Assembly: GCA_016710285.1 (NCBI GenBank)
Contig: JADJXR010000001.1
Location: forward strand, 3,536,501 to 3,600,500
From: Chlorobiota bacterium
GTDB lineage: Bacteria; Bacteroidota; Ignavibacteria; OLB7
Reading direction: 5' to 3'
Length of the DNA: 64,000 nucleotides
The notes beneath the pieces were generated by a model, which saw only the letters and a program-made list of their open reading frames with translations, made no database searches and was not told the DNA's origin. Both the position numbers and the translations under genes were made by a program. The number at the start of each line of letters is the position of its first letter. The stretch's first letter is position 1. This document shows, one piece after another, positions 18,162-26,906 of this stretch.

Positions 18162-19565
18162 ATGGCCGAAACTCAGTTTGATGTTATCGTCATCGGCAGC
18201 GGACCGGGCGGATACGTCGCCGCAATTCGCGCTTCCCAGCTTGGTCTGAAAACCGCCATTGTTGAACGCGACCGGCTTGGCGGCATCTGCTTGAACTGGG
18301 GGTGTATCCCCACCAAAGCGTTGCTGAAAAATGCCGAGTACATGCACTTCCTGAACCATGCTTCCGACTTCGGTTTCAGCTTCGATAACCTTTCGGTGGA
18401 TTTCCAACGGGTGATCCAACGCAGCCGCGAAGTTGCCGATGCCAACAGCAACGGCGTTAGCTTCCTGATGAAGAAAAACAACATCACGGTAATCAGCGGC
18501 TGGGGGGTGGTGAAAGCGCAGGGCCAGGTGGAGGTCCGCGATACCGATGGCAATCCAACCCAGCAACTTTCCTGCCGCGCAATCATCCTTGCCACCGGCG
18601 CACGCCCGCGCGTCTTCCCGGGGATTGAGGTTGATTTCAAACGGGTGATCACCTCCACCGAGGCGATGATTCAAGAAAAACTTCCAGCATCCATGGTCAT
18701 CATGGGGGCCGGGGCCATTGGGGTGGAGTTCGCCTACTTCTACAACGCGTTCGGAACAAAGGTCACGATTGTGGAGATGCAGCCGAATATCATGCCGATT
18801 GAGGATGAGGATGCATCGAAAGAAGTGGCGCGCGCATTCAAAAAACGGAAGGTGGAGCTGCTTACCGAACACCGCGTTATCTCCGCCAAAACCGTTGGCG
18901 ACGGGGTTGAGGTGGTGGTGGAGGACAAGAACGGCAAGCAAAAAACGCTGAATGCCGACCTTGCCCTGAACGCCGTTGGCGTAACCGGAAACATTGAAGG
19001 AATTGGGCTGGAAGGGCTTGGAATCGCGGTGGAGCGGGGCCATATCAAGGTTGATAAATTTATGCAGACCAACGTGCCAGGGGTGTATGCCATTGGCGAC
19101 GTGGTTGGCGCGCCGTGGCTGGCTCACGTTGCCAGTGCCGAAGGAGTGGTTGCTGCCGAGCATATCGCCGGCCACCACACCCCGGGGATGGATTACTCCA
19201 ACATCCCGGGCTGCACCTACTGCCAGCCGCAAGTGGCCTCGGTTGGGATGACCGAAAAAGCCGCACGCGCTGCGGGATATGAGTTGAAGATTGGCAAGTT
19301 CCCCTTCAAAGCCAGCGGAAAAGCCCGCGCCATTGGGGAAACCGATGGCTTCGTGAAGCTGGTGATTGATGCCAAATATGGGGAGATTCTGGGGGCGCAT
19401 ATCGTTGGAAGCGAAGCCACCGAAATGATTGCCGAGCTTGGGCTTGCGCGGTCGCTGGAGGCCACCGGCGAATCGGTGTTCCGCACCATCCATGCCCACC
19501 CAACGCTCTCCGAAGCCGTGATGGAAGCCGCCGCCGATGCCTACGGCGAGGCCCTGAATATGTAA
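18162..19565 (+). CDS. lpdA: Dihydrolipoyl dehydrogenase (E3)
   Basis: A 467-residue FAD- and NAD-dependent E3 subunit that reoxidises dihydrolipoyl groups of 2-oxoacid dehydrogenase complexes or the glycine cleavage system. The FAD Rossmann motif (VIGSGPGGYVAA) is at residues 10-21. The redox disulfide is in GGICLNWGCIPTKALL, the NAD-binding motif is GAGAIGVEFAY, the second FAD motif is GVYAIGDV, and the catalytic His-Glu pair is in HAHPTLSEAVMEA. Full family length. It is followed 69 nt later by lipB, so lipoate attachment and lipoamide oxidation are encoded side by side; no E1/E2 genes are in the window. Confidence 0.97.
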   Translation: MAETQFDVIVIGSGPGGYVAAIRASQLGLKTAIVERDRLGGICLNWGCIPTKALLKNAEYMHFLNHASDFGFSFDNLSVDFQRVIQRSREVADANSNGVSFLMKKNNITVISGWGVVKAQGQVEVRDTDGNPTQQLSCRAIILATGARPRVFPGIEVDFKRVITSTEAMIQEKLPASMVIMGAGAIGVEFAYFYNAFGTKVTIVEMQPNIMPIEDEDASKEVARAFKKRKVELLTEHRVISAKTVGDGVEVVVEDKNGKQKTLNADLALNAVGVTGNIEGIGLEGLGIAVERGHIKVDKFMQTNVPGVYAIGDVVGAPWLAHVASAEGVVAAEHIAGHHTPGMDYSNIPGCTYCQPQVASVGMTEKAARAAGYELKIGKFPFKASGKARAIGETDGFVKLVIDAKYGEILGAHIVGSEATEMIAELGLARSLEATGESVFRTIHAHPTLSEAVMEAAADAYGEALNM

Positions 19566-19634
19566 GATGCCAAACGTGCGCTGCCAACCGGGCACATCAA
19601 CCTTGTTGGCAGCGTTCTTCTTTCCAACCATGTG

Positions 19635-20309
19635 ATGCCAGCAGCAACTGAAACCACTCCTTTAACCCAGCCCCGCACCGCGGTGGCGCACTGGTTGGGG
19701 ACCATTCGGTACCAGGAGGCATGGCAGCTTCAGCGTGAAGTATTCGATGCGGTGCTGAAAGGGGAACGCCCGAACACAATCCTGTTCTGCGAACACCCCG
19801 ACGTGCTCACCATCGGCAAAAACGCCCGCGACGACCGCAATCTGCTTGCCCCGCGCCACGAGCTTCGCCAGCGCGGATACGAGGTGTTCGATGTTGATCG
19901 CGGCGGGGATGTCACCTACCACGGGCCCGGGCAGCTGGTGGGCTATCCGATTGTTCGGTTGGGGGATTTCCGGGAGGATTTGGGGTGGTACATGAGGGGG
20001 TTGGAGGAGGTCATCATCAAAGCCATTGGGGATTTTGGAATCGCTGGGGGAAGGATTGAAAAACTTACCGGGGTGTGGTGTGGGGACCGGAAAATCTGTG
20101 CAATCGGCGTGCGCGCAAGCCGCTGGACTACGATGCACGGGTTCGCGCTGAACGTTTCCACCAACCTTGAGCGTTTTGGGGCGATTGTCCCCTGCGGCAT
20201 TGCCGACCACCCCGTAACCTCCATGCTTGCCGAAACCGGGCAAGCCCACACGCTGCTTGAAGTTGCCAACCGTTTTTCTGCACACTGGGATGGAGTGATG
20301 GCTGCCTGA
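19635..20309 (+). CDS. lipB: Octanoyl-[ACP]:protein octanoyltransferase
   Basis: About 224 residues. LipB transfers octanoate from acyl carrier protein to lipoyl domains, the first step of endogenous lipoate synthesis. Motifs include RGGDVTYHGPGQLVGYPI, the catalytic Lys in DRKICAIGVR, HGFALNV, and the catalytic Cys in IVPCGI. ATG 19635 is preferred; an adjacent GTG at 19632 is in frame. The position directly after lpdA fits a lipoate-related unit. No lipA is present in the window. Confidence 0.95.
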   Translation: MPAATETTPLTQPRTAVAHWLGTIRYQEAWQLQREVFDAVLKGERPNTILFCEHPDVLTIGKNARDDRNLLAPRHELRQRGYEVFDVDRGGDVTYHGPGQLVGYPIVRLGDFREDLGWYMRGLEEVIIKAIGDFGIAGGRIEKLTGVWCGDRKICAIGVRASRWTTMHGFALNVSTNLERFGAIVPCGIADHPVTSMLAETGQAHTLLEVANRFSAHWDGVMAA

Positions 20310-20321
20310 AACTGATGCAGC

Positions 20322-20351
20322 TTGGCCAAGTTCTGGCAAAGGCTTGGCCAA
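20322..20351 (+). terminator. Hairpin after lipB
   Basis: TTGGCCAAG (20322-20330) pairs perfectly with CTTGGCCAA (20343-20351) across a 12-nt loop. There is no strong T tract, so termination is tentative. Confidence 0.4.
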
Positions 20352-20426
20352 TCTTCCGGGCTGCTTATATTCGCGCACCTCTCTCCGAGAATAACGACCG
20401 CACAAGGAACCCTCAAACGAATGAAT

Positions 20427-21323
20427 ATGTGCCGTTTCGTGGCCTACATCGGCAAACCAGTTCTTGCCCACGACCTACTCTACAAGCCGCAGCACTCGCT
20501 GATTGAGCGGCAATCAATTGGCGCGCAGGAGATGTCAATCCCAATCAATGGCGATGGGGTTGGGATCAGCTGGTATGATTTCAGCCTTGACGACGAGCCG
20601 TGCCAATTCCGCTCGGTGCGTCCGGCCTGGAGCGATATCAACTTGCGGTATCTGAGCAAGAAGGTGAAAACCACCATGCTGTTTGCGCACGTCCGCGCCG
20701 CGACCCCGGGGTCGCTGGTGGAAGAAGTGAACTGCCACCCGTTTGTTCACGGGAAGCTGACCTGGATGCACAACGGAATGGTGCAAGGCTTCGGCAAAAT
20801 CCGCCGCGCACTGCTCCGCGAACTGAAAACCGAAGCCTACGATGCCGTCCACGGCTCCACCGATTCCGAGCATCTGTTCGGTATGTTCTTGAATCGCTTG
20901 GAAAACCCGCTGGGGGATGTCACAACCCAGCAGATGGTGGACGCAATGTTTGGGATGTTCGATGACTTCAACACGTTGCTCTACGAACACGACATCCGTG
21001 AGCATTCCTACCTGAACCTGTGTGTCTCCAACGGCAAGGCGATTATTGCCACACGCTACACCACCAATCCACGGGTGCAGCCGGCATCGCTCTATTATAT
21101 GTTTGGGAAGGAGTACGTGGCCACCAACGACCGCTGCTACATGATCCCTGACGAAGGGCGTAGCGAGACGATCATCCTTGCCAGCGAGCCGTTCACAACG
21201 CATAAATCGGACTTCGTGAAGGTTGGCCGCAACAGCATGATTATCGTGGATGAGGACCTCTCCATCCGTTTTGAGGACATCGAACTGCCGTTCGAAAAAG
21301 CCGCGTTTGTTTATAACGAGTAA
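20427..21323 (+). CDS. Class II glutamine amidotransferase (YafJ/EgtC-like)
   Basis: 298 residues of Ntn-hydrolase class II amidotransferase. The start is set by function: after Met removal the nucleophile must be Cys, and ATG 20427 begins MCRFVAYIG. An ATG two codons upstream (20421) would bury the Cys. Other family features are FAHVRAATPG, CHPFVHGKLTWMHNG and GSTDSEHLF. The acceptor substrate is unknown; relatives include the ergothioneine enzyme EgtC, but no egt partner genes are nearby, so a stand-alone hydrolase role is as likely. It lies downstream of lipB and upstream of the Uma2 array. Confidence 0.88.
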   Translation: MCRFVAYIGKPVLAHDLLYKPQHSLIERQSIGAQEMSIPINGDGVGISWYDFSLDDEPCQFRSVRPAWSDINLRYLSKKVKTTMLFAHVRAATPGSLVEEVNCHPFVHGKLTWMHNGMVQGFGKIRRALLRELKTEAYDAVHGSTDSEHLFGMFLNRLENPLGDVTTQQMVDAMFGMFDDFNTLLYEHDIREHSYLNLCVSNGKAIIATRYTTNPRVQPASLYYMFGKEYVATNDRCYMIPDEGRSETIILASEPFTTHKSDFVKVGRNSMIIVDEDLSIRFEDIELPFEKAAFVYNE

Positions 21324-21346
21324 CATCAGCGCAGCGGACCCACAGC

Positions 21347-21943
21347 ATGGACGCGCTCCCACGGAAATATCTAACCCAACAGGAGTACTTGGCGATTGAG
21401 CGAGCAGCCCAATGGAAGAGTGAGTATTACCAGGGGGAAATGTTCGCCATGGCTGGGGGATCGAATGCGCACAACCGGCTGATTGTGAACCTTACTGGTG
21501 AGTTGTTCAATCGCCTGAAGGGAACCAATTGTTTGCTGAACTCCAGCGACCTGCGGATTCAAGTAAGTGAAGCTGGTCTCTACACCTATCCTGACCTCTC
21601 GATTGTGTGTGGCCAGCAAGAGTTCGCCGACGGAGTGAAAGATACTTTGACCAATCCCGTGGTGATTGTTGAGGTGTTATCACCCTCCACGGAATCCTAC
21701 GACCGTGGGGAGAAGTTCCGAATGTATCGCCAGCTGCCAAGCCTGCGGGAGTACATTCTGATTGCCCAGGACCGTCCGTTTGTGGACCAGTTCATCCGCG
21801 ATGACGAGGACCGCTGGTTTGTGCTGATGACGCAAGGGTTGGAGTCGGTGCTGACGTTGCAGAGTTGTGGGGTCTCCATTCCGATGAGCGCGTTGTACGA
21901 GAATGTGGAGTTTGCCAATTCAAACGAGCAGGAGGGGGGATAG
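21347..21943 (+). CDS. Uma2 family (DUF820) putative endonuclease, copy 1
   Basis: A 198-residue Uma2/DUF820 protein with a PD-(D/E)XK-type fold. Likely active residues are the Asp in TYPDLSIVCG and the Glu in VIVEVLSPSTESYDRG. The biological role of the family is unknown. The N-terminus (MDALPRKYLT) is shared nearly word for word with the two genes that follow. The last 261 nt are nearly identical to those of copy 2. The stop codon abuts the next ATG, and the GGAGGGGGG at its end can serve as the ribosome-binding site of copy 2. Confidence 0.9.
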   Translation: MDALPRKYLTQQEYLAIERAAQWKSEYYQGEMFAMAGGSNAHNRLIVNLTGELFNRLKGTNCLLNSSDLRIQVSEAGLYTYPDLSIVCGQQEFADGVKDTLTNPVVIVEVLSPSTESYDRGEKFRMYRQLPSLREYILIAQDRPFVDQFIRDDEDRWFVLMTQGLESVLTLQSCGVSIPMSALYENVEFANSNEQEGG

Positions 21944-22538
21944 ATGGACGCTCTTCCACGGAAATATCTAACCGAAGAGGAGTACTTGGCGATAGAGCGA
22001 GCAGCCCAATGGAAGAGTGAGTATTACCGGGGAGATGTTCGCCATGGCTGGGACAAGCCGCAATCATGCCCGCATTGCGTTCAATGCTGCTGGCGAGCTT
22101 CATGGCGGATTAAAGGGAAAAGGCTGCGAAGGATATGTGAGCGATATGCGGGTCCACGTGGAGCGTTCGGGATTATATACCTATCCCGACATCGCCATCG
22201 TCTGCGGGAATCCGGAGTTCCAAGATGGAGCGTTCGACACGCTGCTGAACCCGGTGGTGATCTTTGAAATTCTTTCCCCCTCCACGGAATCCTACGACCG
22301 TGGGAAGAAATTCCAGATGTATCGCCAGCTGCCAAGCCTGCAGGAGTACATCCTGATTGCCCAGGACCGTCCGTTTGTGGACCAGTTCATCCGCGATGAC
22401 GAGGACCGCTGGTTTGTGCTGATGACGCAAGGGTTGGAGTCGGTGCTGACGTTGCAGAGTTGCGGGGTATCCATTCCGATGAGCGCGTTGTACCAGAATG
22501 TGGAGTTTGCCAATCCAAACGAGCAGGAGGGGGGATAG
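21944..22538 (+). pseudogene. Uma2 family, copy 2, frameshifted
   Basis: A second Uma2 copy beginning exactly after the copy 1 stop. At about 22028 it reads ACCGGGGAG where copies 1 and 3 read ACCAGGGGG(A/G)A, a net loss of two bases. The frame starting at 21944 then ends early, at 22267. The remaining coding sequence continues from a GTG at 22017 in the next frame (MSITGEMFAMAG) to 22538, with the PD-(D/E)XK region intact. It may be a true pseudogene, a gene restarted from GTG 22017, or a sequence error. The middle part differs strongly from copy 1, whereas the 3' 261 nt match it. Confidence 0.82.
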
Positions 22539-23135
22539 ATGGACGCTCTTCCACGGAAATATCTAACCGAAGAGGAGTACTTGGCGATTGAGCGAGCAGC
22601 CCAATGGAAGAGTGAGTATTACCAGGGGGAGATGTTCGCTATGGCCGGGGGATCAGAGGCTCATTCGCTTATTGCAATGAACCTTGGGGGGGAGATACGA
22701 GAGGCCTTACGATCGAAGCCTTGCCGGGTGTATAACAGCGACCTTCGGGTTCAGGTGGATAGCGTGGGGCTTTATACCTATCCCGATCTCTCCATCGTGT
22801 CTGGCCAGCCGCAATTTGCTGAGGAGCAGAAGGATAACTTGCTGAACCCGGTTGTCATTATCGAGATACTCTCACCCTCAACCGAGGCCTACGGCCGGGG
22901 GAAGAAATTTGATCTTTACCAACAGCTTCGTTCGTTGAAGGAGTACATCTTGGTTGCTCAAGATCGTGTCTCCGTCATAAGCTACGTGCGCAACGACGAT
23001 GCCGAAACGTGGACGATGCGTTCATACTGGCAACTTCAGGACGTATTAACGATTGCCAGCTGCAACGCCACGGTTCCGCTTGCAGAAATCTACCGGGATG
23101 TTCCCAACGTGGAGTCCCTTCCCCTTGCCGGGTAG
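22539..23135 (+). CDS. Uma2 family (DUF820) putative endonuclease, copy 3
   Basis: A 198-residue third copy, starting immediately after the copy 2 stop. The first 30 residues are almost identical to copies 1 and 2. The core keeps TYPDLSIVSGQ and VIIEILSPSTEAYGRGKKF. Unlike copies 1 and 2, the C-terminal third (from about DRVSVISYVRNDD) is unrelated at the nucleotide level, so the array is a mosaic. All three genes are spaced by zero bases and look translationally coupled. Confidence 0.9.
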   Translation: MDALPRKYLTEEEYLAIERAAQWKSEYYQGEMFAMAGGSEAHSLIAMNLGGEIREALRSKPCRVYNSDLRVQVDSVGLYTYPDLSIVSGQPQFAEEQKDNLLNPVVIIEILSPSTEAYGRGKKFDLYQQLRSLKEYILVAQDRVSVISYVRNDDAETWTMRSYWQLQDVLTIASCNATVPLAEIYRDVPNVESLPLAG

Positions 23136-23213
23136 CGGGGGGGATCAGGGAATTTGTTCTTTCAGGGGGGCGTTCGCTAACGTTCTTCCATCAAACGGCC
23201 ATTCTCAATCAGC

Positions 23214-25166
23214 ATGGTTTCAACATTTCTACCGTTCATCTTGCTGCTTCCACTTGCGGGGTTTGCCATCAACGGCATCTTCGGCAAGAAAATCAACTCC
23301 GAACGCCTTAGCGGGTTGATTGGGGCCAGCACCGTCGGCATTGGCTTCATCCTTTCGGTGGCCATTTTCTTGGAATTGTTAGGCATGGCGCCCGATGCCC
23401 GCAGCGTCGGGGTCAACCTTGCCGATTGGATCACCGCCGGGCAGTTCTCGGTTGGCTTCAGCTACTTGGTTGATCCCCTTTCGGTCATCTTCCTTCTGGT
23501 TATTACCGGGGTTGGGACGCTTATCCACATCTATTCGATGGGGTACATGCATGGCGACCCCGGGTTCAGCCGGTTCTTCGCCTACCTGAATCTCTTCATC
23601 TTTATGATGTTGAATCTGGTGCTGGCCGATAACCTTCTGCTGACCTTCCTCGGCTGGGAAGGGGTGGGGCTTTGCTCCTTCCTCCTGATCGGCTTCTGGT
23701 ACGACCGCAAGTTCGAAGGTGTTGGAATCACCTGGACCGGCGATGCCGCAAAAAAAGCCTTTGTGGTGAACCGCATCGGCGACTTGGGAATGCTGATTGG
23801 GATGTTCATCCTGTTTAGCCAGTTCGGCACGCTGAACTATCATCAGCTCACCGAAGTCCTCTCCTCCGGCGCGTTTTTCCCGGGGGGAAGCGACCTTCTG
23901 ACGGTGGCCGCGCTTTGCTTGTTCGTTGGCGCGTGCGGGAAGTCGGCTCAGATTCCGTTGGGAGTTTGGTTGCCTGATGCAATGGCCGGCCCAACCCCGG
24001 TTTCGGCATTGATCCACGCGGCAACAATGGTGACCGCTGGCATCTTCCTGATTAGCCGGAACGCCACGCTGTTCACCCTTTCGCCAACGGCAATGGCGGT
24101 TGTCACCGGCGTTGCCGCCACCACCGCGCTGATTGCCGCCACCGTCGGCATTGCCCAAAACGACATCAAGAAAGTGCTGGCCTACTCCACCGTTAGCCAG
24201 CTTGGGTTCATGTTTGTGGCGTTGGGGGTTGGGGCCTTCACTGCGGCGGTTTTCCACGTTGTCACCCACGCGTTTTTCAAAGCCCTTCTCTTCTTGGGCT
24301 CCGGCTCCGTGATCCACGGAATGCACGAGGAACAGGACATGCAGAAGATGGGCGGCTTGAAAAAATATATGCCGCACACCTACAAAACGTACCTGATTGG
24401 CGCGATTGCCATTGCCGGTATCTTCCCGCTCAGCGGTTTCTTCTCCAAAGATGAAATCTTGTACCACGCCTTCAACGATGGCAGCCCTGTGCTGTGGGTT
24501 GTTGGCGCGGTTGCGGCCTTCTGCACCGCCTTCTACATGTTCCGCTCGGTCCATCTCACGTTTGATGGGGAGGAGCGGTTCGACCATCACCACGTCCACC
24601 CGCACGAGTCGCCCGCCAGCATGACGGTTCCGCTTTGGATACTGGCTGTGCTCTCGGTTGTTGGCGGATTCTTGGGGCTTCCCGCAATCTTTGGGGAGCA
24701 CGTCCACCTGCTTCATAGCTGGCTTGAACCGGTGTTCGCCCCGGCCTACAAGTTCTTCTCGCAACATCACGCCTCGCATACCACCGAGCTTGTTCTGATG
24801 GTGGTTTCGCTCTGCATTGGCATTGCCGGAATCTTAACGGCGCGGCGGGTTTATATCCAGAAGCCTGGCACTGCCGACAAGGTGGCCGCGCGCTTCCCTG
24901 CGGTCCACAAACTGCTGTGGAATAAGTGGTATGTGGACGAGATCTACGAAGTCGGCATCGTGAAATTTATCTGGGTGACAAGCCAGTCGTTCCTGCATCG
25001 CATCTTCGATAAAAAGATCATTGATGGAATCTTGCACACCCTTGCCAACGGAGCCGGGGCCGCCGGGCGCGGGCTTCGCCAAATTCAAACCGGGGTTGTC
25101 ACCAACTACGTGACGCTGTTTGTGCTTGGCATTCTTATCATCGTTGGCTATCTGATCCTGGGCTAA
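23214..25166 (+). CDS. nuoL: NADH-quinone oxidoreductase subunit L
   Basis: A 650-residue membrane antiporter-like subunit of respiratory complex I, involved in proton translocation. It contains the long series of transmembrane helices and family segments such as FLGWEGVGLCSFLLIGFWY, the Lys-bearing helix around AQNDIKKVLAYSTVSQLGFM, and the loop LPDAMAGPTPVSALIHAATMVTAG. The C-terminal lateral helix region and final helix are present. A His-rich loop (FDHHHVHPHESP) occurs at about residues 460-471. It is the first nuo gene in the window; nuoA-K are not adjacent, being replaced upstream by the Uma2 array. nuoM follows 21 nt later. Confidence 0.97.
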   Translation: MVSTFLPFILLLPLAGFAINGIFGKKINSERLSGLIGASTVGIGFILSVAIFLELLGMAPDARSVGVNLADWITAGQFSVGFSYLVDPLSVIFLLVITGVGTLIHIYSMGYMHGDPGFSRFFAYLNLFIFMMLNLVLADNLLLTFLGWEGVGLCSFLLIGFWYDRKFEGVGITWTGDAAKKAFVVNRIGDLGMLIGMFILFSQFGTLNYHQLTEVLSSGAFFPGGSDLLTVAALCLFVGACGKSAQIPLGVWLPDAMAGPTPVSALIHAATMVTAGIFLISRNATLFTLSPTAMAVVTGVAATTALIAATVGIAQNDIKKVLAYSTVSQLGFMFVALGVGAFTAAVFHVVTHAFFKALLFLGSGSVIHGMHEEQDMQKMGGLKKYMPHTYKTYLIGAIAIAGIFPLSGFFSKDEILYHAFNDGSPVLWVVGAVAAFCTAFYMFRSVHLTFDGEERFDHHHVHPHESPASMTVPLWILAVLSVVGGFLGLPAIFGEHVHLLHSWLEPVFAPAYKFFSQHHASHTTELVLMVVSLCIGIAGILTARRVYIQKPGTADKVAARFPAVHKLLWNKWYVDEIYEVGIVKFIWVTSQSFLHRIFDKKIIDGILHTLANGAGAAGRGLRQIQTGVVTNYVTLFVLGILIIVGYLILG

Positions 25167-25187
25167 TCAACCGTACACACACACACC

Positions 25188-26894
25188 ATGATTCTTCTTC
25201 TGACGCTTCTGGTTCCGTTGGTCTTTGCGCTGCTGCTGTGCGCGGTTCCTTCCGGCAATAAGTCGCTTCATAAAACCATCACAACCGTTGGTTCTGTTGT
25301 TGCGTTTGCTGCTTCGCTTGCGCTCTGGTTCAGCTTCGATAAAAGCAATCCCGGCTTCCAATTCACCACCAACTGGATGTGGATTCCATCGCTGGACATC
25401 GGCTTCCGGCTTGGTGTTGATGGGATGTCGCTGCTGATGGTGGTGCTGACCACGTTCATCTTCCCCATCTCCATTGTTGCCAGCTACGACAGCATCCGCG
25501 ACCGCGAGAAGATGTACTACATCATGCTGCTGTTGCTAGAGTTCGGGCTGCTTGGGGTGTTCGTCTCGTTGGATACGTTCCTCTTCTACATTTTCTGGGA
25601 AGTGGTCCTTATCCCGATGTACTTCTTGATCGGCATCTGGGGGGGGAAGGACCGGATCTACGCGGCGATGAAGTTCTTCATCTACACCATGGCTGGCTCG
25701 CTGCTGATGCTGGTGGCGATTATCTACCTGGGGCAGTATGGCCAAAACGGTGGCTTCACCGGCGACATGCAAAAGCTGATGACGATTGCCCCGTCCATCC
25801 CGCTCGATGCGCAGCAATGGCTCTTCCTGGCGTTTGCCCTCAGCTTCTGCATTAAAGTTCCCCTTTTCCCGCTTCATACATGGCTTCCCGACGCACACAC
25901 CCAAGCGCCCACCGCTGGCTCGGTGATCCTTGCCGGGGTGATGCTGAAAATGGGGACCTACGGGTTGATCCGTTTTAACCTGCAACTCTTCCCGCAAGCC
26001 TCGCTCCACTATGCGGACCTGATCGCCATTCTTTCGGTGATTGGCATCATCTACGGCGCGTTGGTGGCAATGGTCCAGACGGACATCAAGAAGCTGGTGG
26101 CCTACTCATCGGTTGCCCACATGGGCTTCGTGACGCTGGGCATCTTCTCGATGACCGCCGAAGGGGTGCAAGGCGCGGTGCTGCAAATGGTCAACCACGG
26201 GCTTTCCACCGGGATGCTCTTCTTGCTGATCGGCGTGATTTACGAACGCCGCCACACCCGCGAAATGTCGGAGTTCGGTGGCCTGTCGAAGTCCATGCCG
26301 GTCTATGCCACGTTCTTCTTTATCGCCGTGCTGGCCTCGGTTGGGTTGCCAGGGCTGAACGGGTTCGTTGGGGAATATCTGACGCTGATCGGCGCGTACC
26401 TGTCGGACCACCTCGGCTCCAAACTCTACGCTGTGGTTGCGGCTTCTGGGGTGATCCTTGCGGCGGTCTATCTGCTGATCTTGTTCCAGAAAATGTTCTT
26501 CGGCCCGCTGACAAAATCGGAGAACGCTTCGCTGAAGGACCTGACGGGGCGCGAGGTTGGGATGTTCGTTCCCATCGTTATCCTTTGTCTGTGGATCGGC
26601 TTCCAGCCAAATACATTCCTGAGCGTTACCGAAACCAGCAGCCGCGCAGTGGTTGGGGTGATTGAAGGATTGAAAGGGGAGAGCCGCTACGCCGATGTTG
26701 CCGCCGCCCGGCTGAATCCAAACGCGCCGCCAAAACCGGTTCCGGTGAAAGGGATGGAGAATGTGAAACTTGCACCGACACCCCCTGCCGGCGCGCCTGT
26801 TCCGATGCCGGTTCCGAACTCCACCAACGAGCCAATCCGGGTGAAGGTTCCCGCCGATGGTGGTCCGGTCCAGCTTCCCCCACCAAAGAAGTAA
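25188..26894 (+). CDS. nuoM: NADH-quinone oxidoreductase subunit M with Pro-rich tail
   Basis: A 568-residue complex I antiporter-like subunit. Recognisable parts are FYIFWEVVLIPMYFLIGIWGG, the loop LPDAHTQAPTAGSVILAG, and TDIKKLVAYSSVAHMGFV with the proton-channel Lys. The membrane domain ends at about residue 490-500, the normal end of NuoM. A hydrophilic extension of roughly 60 residues rich in Pro and Val follows (NPNAPPKPVPVKG ... VQLPPPKK), which typical NuoM lacks. The function of the tail is unknown. A Na+/H+ antiporter-like gene begins 12 nt after the stop, on a TTG. Confidence 0.96.
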   Translation: MILLLTLLVPLVFALLLCAVPSGNKSLHKTITTVGSVVAFAASLALWFSFDKSNPGFQFTTNWMWIPSLDIGFRLGVDGMSLLMVVLTTFIFPISIVASYDSIRDREKMYYIMLLLLEFGLLGVFVSLDTFLFYIFWEVVLIPMYFLIGIWGGKDRIYAAMKFFIYTMAGSLLMLVAIIYLGQYGQNGGFTGDMQKLMTIAPSIPLDAQQWLFLAFALSFCIKVPLFPLHTWLPDAHTQAPTAGSVILAGVMLKMGTYGLIRFNLQLFPQASLHYADLIAILSVIGIIYGALVAMVQTDIKKLVAYSSVAHMGFVTLGIFSMTAEGVQGAVLQMVNHGLSTGMLFLLIGVIYERRHTREMSEFGGLSKSMPVYATFFFIAVLASVGLPGLNGFVGEYLTLIGAYLSDHLGSKLYAVVAASGVILAAVYLLILFQKMFFGPLTKSENASLKDLTGREVGMFVPIVILCLWIGFQPNTFLSVTETSSRAVVGVIEGLKGESRYADVAAARLNPNAPPKPVPVKGMENVKLAPTPPAGAPVPMPVPNSTNEPIRVKVPADGGPVQLPPPKK

Positions 26895-26906
26895 CGGCAG
26901 CACGCA

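Noticed and set aside
17888..18181. Small frame between the TPR gene and lpdA
   Set aside because: No domain character, and it overlaps lpdA and the probable promoter; better read as spacer.
18039..19631. 530-residue minus-strand frame over lpdA
   Set aside because: Shadow of lpdA; His/Gly-rich composition typical of an antisense frame.
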